A DNA stretch of 64,000 nt from Micromonospora sp. NBC_01740. Lineage in GTDB: Bacteria > Actinomycetota > Actinomycetes > Mycobacteriales > Micromonosporaceae. The translations under genes were made by a program, and so were the position numbers. Positions 60,438 to 64,000 of the stretch are shown piece by piece. The stretch spans positions 1,302,001 to 1,366,000 of the forward strand of contig NZ_CP109150.1 of assembly GCF_035920365.1 (NCBI RefSeq), read 5' to 3'. The notes under the pieces were generated by a model, which ran no database searches, was not told the DNA's origin, and worked only from the letters and a program-made list of their open reading frames with translations. Position 1 is the first letter of the stretch; every line of letters starts with the position of its first letter.

Positions 60438-61895
60438 ATGCCGGAGCGCACCGACCTCTCCGCTCTCATCGCCGGCCACACCACGGTGATCGAAATGATC
60501 AACTCGGGCGGCACCGGCCTTCCGGTGCTCACCCACCTGCTCCGCGTGGCCCGGTCGGCGCTCGGCGCGGCGGGCACGGCGTTCGTCGAGTTCGCGCCGA
60601 CCGGCGGCCGGGTGATCGCCGCGACCGGCGCCGCCGAGTGGGCCGTCGGCCACCCCGTGCCGGCCGACGACCCCGCCACCGTCTGCCTGCTCTCCGGCGC
60701 GCGGGTGCGCCAGGTCCGCACGGACGAGCTGACCGGCAGGCTCTCCGCCGAGCTCGCCGAACGGGGCCTGCTCCGGATGGTGGTCTCCCGCGCGGAGATC
60801 GGCGGGCTGACGGTCGGCAGCCTGCACGTGCTCTACCCCGACGGCGACGACCCGCCCGACGCCGAGCAGCACGCCGTCGCGGGCTACCTGGCCTCCTGCA
60901 TCGCCCACATGTACGGCGACCAGACCGGGCTGCCCGTGCACGGCGACGGGCCGGTGGTGGCGGCGCTGGCGGACGGCCTGGCCGTGGTCGACCGGGACAA
61001 CCACGTCCGGCTCTGGAATCCGGCCGCCGCCCGGGTCACCGGCCGTTCCGTGGCCCAGGCGCTCAACCAGCCGTTGCCCTTCCCGCTGCCCCCGTCCGGG
61101 CAGGTGCGCGACCACCGGATGCCGGACGGCCGCTGGCTCACGATCACCTCCGGGGAGCTGCCCGGCCCCGGCGCCCTGCGGGTGGTCACCTTCCGGGACA
61201 TCACCGACCAGCAGCGCCGTGACCACGACCGGGATCTCTTCGTGGCGGTGACCAGCCACGAGCTGCGTACGCCGGTGACCGTGATCAAGGGCTATGCGGA
61301 CACGCTCACCGACCACTGGGAGTCGCTGACCGAGACCGACCGGCGGCAGGCCGCCCGCGTGATCGGGCAACGCGCCAACGAGCTGGCCCGGCTGGTGGAC
61401 CGGCTGCTCTCCTCCGCCGCCGAGGCGGGGCCGGGCGACCAGCCTCCCGCCCCGTACGACCTCGGTGACGCGCTGCGCGCGGCGGCGGTCGACCTCCCGG
61501 CGGAGCTGCGGCAACGGCTCGTCCTCCGCCTCCCCGCGGACCTGCCCAAGGCGCTCGGCCACCGGCTGAGCCTCGCCACCGTGCTCACGGAGCTGTGCAC
61601 GAACGCCGGCAAGTACTCCCCGCCCGGTTCGCTGATCGAGATCACCGCCGACGCGGACGGGTCGACGGTCTCCTTCCAGGTACGCGACCAGGGCATCGGC
61701 ATCCGGCCGGAGCACGTGGAGCGGGCCTTCGACCGGTTCTGGCAGGGCGAGTCGGGCGACCGCCGCCGCTACGCCGGGGCCGGACTCGGCCTCTATCTCG
61801 TCCGTCGGATCGTTGAACAGCAGAATGGATGGGTATCCCTACGGCCGAGGGCCGGTGGCGGTACGGTCGCAGAGGTGCGGCTGCCCCGCGGGTGA
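60438..61895 (+). CDS. GAF-PAS sensor histidine kinase
   Basis: The protein has 485 residues from ATG 60438 (CGGAGG at 60432-60437). No membrane segment. A GAF-like domain (residues about 20-165) is followed by a small PAS domain (ADGLAVVDRDNHVRLWNPAAARVTGRSV), the HisKA helix FVAVTSHELRTPVTVIKGYAD and an HATPase (TELCTNAGKYSPPGSL, VRDQGIGIRPEH, GAGLGLYLVRRIVEQQ). It should sense a cytosolic signal. No response regulator is adjacent; the next gene is a separate GHKL ATPase. Confidence 0.93.
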   Translation: MPERTDLSALIAGHTTVIEMINSGGTGLPVLTHLLRVARSALGAAGTAFVEFAPTGGRVIAATGAAEWAVGHPVPADDPATVCLLSGARVRQVRTDELTGRLSAELAERGLLRMVVSRAEIGGLTVGSLHVLYPDGDDPPDAEQHAVAGYLASCIAHMYGDQTGLPVHGDGPVVAALADGLAVVDRDNHVRLWNPAAARVTGRSVAQALNQPLPFPLPPSGQVRDHRMPDGRWLTITSGELPGPGALRVVTFRDITDQQRRDHDRDLFVAVTSHELRTPVTVIKGYADTLTDHWESLTETDRRQAARVIGQRANELARLVDRLLSSAAEAGPGDQPPAPYDLGDALRAAAVDLPAELRQRLVLRLPADLPKALGHRLSLATVLTELCTNAGKYSPPGSLIEITADADGSTVSFQVRDQGIGIRPEHVERAFDRFWQGESGDRRRYAGAGLGLYLVRRIVEQQNGWVSLRPRAGGGTVAEVRLPRG

Positions 61896-61916
61896 CCGGC
61901 GACGGGCAACGGGGGC

Positions 61917-62381
61917 GTGAAAGGGACGAAGGTGTCGACGGGAGCTGCCGATCGGGCATGGTGCGTGGTGGTCCCCCACCACGCCGCTGGGGCGCGGGTG
62001 GCGCGGCGACGCCTCGCCGAGGAGCTGGCCGACGTCGTACCCCCGCCACTCCTGGCCGACCTCGTCGCGGTCCTCGCCGAGCTGGTCGGCAACGCGGTCC
62101 GGCACGCCGACCCGCTGCCCGGCGGAGTGGTCCGGGTGGCCTGGCGGCTGCGCGACTCGTCCGGCGGCCAGCAGGTGCAGCTCCGGGTGACCGACGGCGG
62201 CGCCGCCGCGGGCCCCACGATGCGGATCGCCGACACCGACGCCGTCGACGGCCGGGGGCTGCACATCATCTCAGGGCTGGCCGACCGCTGGGGCGTCGAA
62301 CGGGACGGCCTGGGCCAGAGCGTGTGGGCCGAGTTCGACCCTGCCGACGTCACCCGGTCGGACCTTGCCGTGGCCGGCTGA
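61917..62381 (+). CDS. GHKL ATP-binding protein (anti-sigma/RsbW-like)
   Basis: The protein has 154 residues from GTG 61917. One histidine-kinase-type ATPase domain without HisKA: VVPHHAAGARVARRRLAEEL, LADLVAVLAELVGNAVRHADPLPGG (N-box), VTDGGAAAGPTMRIADTD (degenerate G1), GRGLHIISGLADRWGVE (G2). This matches RsbW/SpoIIAB-like serine kinases common in actinobacteria. It may regulate a sigma or anti-anti-sigma factor elsewhere. Confidence 0.85.
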   Translation: MKGTKVSTGAADRAWCVVVPHHAAGARVARRRLAEELADVVPPPLLADLVAVLAELVGNAVRHADPLPGGVVRVAWRLRDSSGGQQVQLRVTDGGAAAGPTMRIADTDAVDGRGLHIISGLADRWGVERDGLGQSVWAEFDPADVTRSDLAVAG

Positions 62382-62440
62382 CCGACCGCGAGGGCGGGTC
62401 CCGCCCCGCCGGGCCGCCGGGGCCTCTAGGCTGTGTCGCC

Positions 62441-63325
62441 GTGAGCAAGCGTCGAAAGAGCCAGCGGGCCGCCGAAGCCACCCCCAAGCGGGAGAAGGTA
62501 CGGGACATCTTCGTGCCCCGACCGTTCGAGGGGCTGACCGACGAGCCGGAGTGGATCGCCCTGCGGGAACTGGTGCCGGCCGCCTCGGCGCCGCTGCGGC
62601 TGGCCCCCGCCCTGGTCGAGGAGTTCGGCGACCGGGAGGTCACCCTGGCCACCGTGCTGCCGATGGCCACCCCGGCCATGACCAAGCCGGACGGGCGGGT
62701 CCTCATCGGGCTCCAGCGTCACCTCCAGTCGGGCGACGTCTCCCGGGACCTGGCCGAGGCGCTGCTCTGCGCGCTGCGGGCCGAGCCGGGCCGCCCGGTG
62801 CCCGTGCCGCCGCTGCCCGGCCCCGGCCCCCGGTTGCAGGACGTCCTCGCCGACGGCCCGCTGGAGGTCGGCATGCACGACGGGTTCGAGTTCTGGCTCG
62901 ACCCGGGGGCCGGCGACGACCCGAACGTGCAGGCGTCCCTGGAGCGGGCGAACGCCGCGATCTACCCCACCGTCCGGCTCGCCGCCGCCCGGGCCGCGTA
63001 CTGGTGTCAGGTGCCGGAGAAGGCACACGTGCGCTGGGTGCTGCCCGACGACGAGGACGCCGCGCTGGACGCGCTGTCCCGGCTGAGCGTCGCAGGCACG
63101 CTGGTGCTCGGCGAGAACACCCGCTTCGCGGGCATGTTCCGGGCCCACGGCCGGCTGGTGCCCGTCTGGGACCTGCCGGAGGACGTCCCGGCCGCCGACT
63201 GGGAGCAGCCGGTCGCCGACTTCGCCAAGCGGTACGCGGAGGCGCTCGCCGAGCCCGCCCCGCTGGACGCCGCCGGTCGGCGGGCCCGCCACGGCCTGCT
63301 CGGCCGCCAACTCACCCTGCGCTGA
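62441..63325 (+). CDS. DUF5926 family protein
   Basis: The protein has 294 residues from GTG 62441, no close ribosome binding site. A lysine/arginine-rich start (MSKRRKSQRAAEATPKREK) is followed by VRDIFVPRPFEGLTDEPEWIALRELVPAASAPL, and conserved blocks AAARAAYWCQVPEKAHVRWVLPDDE and LGENTRFAGMFRAHGRLVPVWDLP. These are diagnostic of DUF5926, an actinobacterial SecA-C-motif-associated family of unknown function. No enzyme motif is recognised. Confidence 0.88.
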   Translation: MSKRRKSQRAAEATPKREKVRDIFVPRPFEGLTDEPEWIALRELVPAASAPLRLAPALVEEFGDREVTLATVLPMATPAMTKPDGRVLIGLQRHLQSGDVSRDLAEALLCALRAEPGRPVPVPPLPGPGPRLQDVLADGPLEVGMHDGFEFWLDPGAGDDPNVQASLERANAAIYPTVRLAAARAAYWCQVPEKAHVRWVLPDDEDAALDALSRLSVAGTLVLGENTRFAGMFRAHGRLVPVWDLPEDVPAADWEQPVADFAKRYAEALAEPAPLDAAGRRARHGLLGRQLTLR

Positions 63326-63351
63326 GCCGGACACCCCGCTCACCCTCCGCC

Positions 63352-63391
63352 CTCACATCGCAGCCGCCTCGCGCGGCGGCTGCGATGTGAG
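63352..63391. terminator. Bidirectional hairpin terminator
   Basis: A perfect 17-bp stem, CTCACATCGCAGCCGCC (63352-63368) with its complement (63375-63391), closes a TCGCGC loop. It lies between the convergent DUF5926 and arginine deiminase genes. Confidence 0.9.
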
Positions 63392-63416
63392 AATGGGACC
63401 TCCTGGACCGGACACG

Positions 63417-64000
63417 TCAGGAAGGGACCCTTCCTTCCCCCGGTGCGCCCAGCGGCTCGCGGACCAGCGGGCAGGACATGCAGCGTGGTCCGCCCCGGCC
63501 CGAGCCCAGCTCCGAGCTGGCGATCGGAATCACCTCGATGCCGGCCCGCTCAAGCTGCGCGTTGGTCTCGGTGTTGCGCTCGTAGCCCACGCAGAGCCGG
63601 GGCGCGATGGCCAGGGTGTTGTTGCCGTCGTCCCACTGCTCGCGTTCCGCGGTCACCGGGTCCAGGCCGGTGTCGATGACCCGGAGCTGGGGCAGGTCCA
63701 TCGCGTCGGCGGCGGCCCGCAGGAACGGCGCCGGGCCGTCCACCCGCGGGTCCTCACCGTCCGCCCCGGCGATCACCGTGTACGCCGACAGCGTGTGGGC
63801 GATGTTCGGGTACATCAGCACGGCGTCGACGTCCACCATCGTGCAGACGGTGTCGAGGTGCATGGTCGCCCGTTCCTGGGCGATCGGGACGACGAGGATG
63901 GTGTGCGCGAGCCCGGCGGCGAAGACCTGCCGGGCGAGGCGTTCCGCGCCGGCGGGCGTGGTCCGCTCGCCCACCCCGACGGCCAGCACCCCCGGCGCGA
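63417..64000 (-). CDS. arcA: Arginine deiminase (C-terminal part, cut by window edge)
   Basis: The visible 194 or so residues form the C-terminal half of a guanidino-group modifying enzyme. The catalytic histidine is in [17 protein letters not shown], substrate-binding aspartates in [15 protein letters not shown], and the nucleophilic cysteine in [17 protein letters not shown] near the C-terminus. It converts arginine to citrulline and ammonia. The frame is open to base 64000, so the start lies outside. The stop codon overlaps a GGAAGGGACCCTTCC palindrome (63420-63434), a short form of the local hairpin family. Confidence 0.95.
   Translation of the reverse strand, partial: APGVLAVGVGERTTPAGAERLARQVFAAGLAHTILVVPIAQERATMHLDTVCTMVDVDAVLMYPNIAHTLSAYTVIAGADGEDPRVDGPAPFLRAAADAMDLPQLRVIDTGLDPVTAEREQWDDGNNTLAIAPRLCVGYERNTETNAQLERAGIEVIPIASSELGSGRGGPRCMSCPLVREPLGAPGEGRVPS

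Overview
The window is very GC-rich (about 72-75% by eye), with strong G/C third-position bias, many GTG starts, and actinobacterial families throughout (SoxR, LCP proteins, DUF5701, DUF5926, split transketolase). I infer a Micromonosporaceae chromosome, Micromonospora-like, because intergenic hairpins of the GGAAGGGCCCC type recur; species cannot be named from the sequence alone.

Region 1 (about 0.4-10.7 kb) is the most unusual part. It is a compact set of nine genes with no NRPS or PKS: a heme-oxygenase-like metalloenzyme, an HExxH/EExR protein resembling the M49 (DPP III) peptidase motif set, a proline-3-hydroxylase-family Fe(II)/2-oxoglutarate oxygenase, a BacD-type ATP-grasp ligase, two different circularly permuted ATP-grasp-like proteins, an MFS exporter (probable CTG start), a PhzF isomerase and a cyclase/kynurenine-formamidase-family hydrolase. 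I read it as a candidate biosynthetic cluster for a small ligase-made peptide or amide carrying modified amino acids. The product is unknown.

Region 2 (10.7-23.5 kb) holds tRNA-Ser, a small kinase, a quinone oxidoreductase, SoxR with a perfect 18-bp operator facing a split transketolase, two glycosyltransferases, a secreted SGNH hydrolase with a ricin-type lectin tail, and a two-component system. That system appears to share one conserved 27-28 bp site with a neighbouring lipoprotein promoter.

Region 3 (23.5-25.7 kb) is gene-poor and looks like a scar. It contains a PP2C phosphatase remnant, a secreted transglycosylase-like protein with a long leader, two kinds of tandem repeat, a perfect 22-bp inverted repeat and one copy of a dispersed 54-60 bp palindrome (other copies near 38.4 and 50.8 kb).

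Region 4 (25.7-40.7 kb) is mainly core metabolism and housekeeping: a phosphotransferase, thiolase, rhomboid protease, cyclophilin, CorA, aminotransferase, Nudix hydrolase and Fpg/Nei glycosylase. It also holds a tight three-gene operon (nucleotidyltransferase, glycerol-1-phosphate-dehydrogenase-like enzyme, CDP-alcohol phosphotransferase) predicted to make an unusual phospholipid head group.

Region 5 (40.9-64 kb) combines envelope polymer genes (sugar transferase, UDP-glucuronate decarboxylase, three LCP proteins) with a LytS/LytTR system, two DUF485/acetate-symporter pairs, an ABC exporter and a GAF-PAS histidine kinase beside an anti-sigma-like ATPase. A cluster of DnaA-box-like sequences (45.36-45.40 kb) and a parS-like 16-mer (51.41 kb) may mean the window lies in the origin-proximal ParB domain. 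An arginine deiminase gene runs off the right end.
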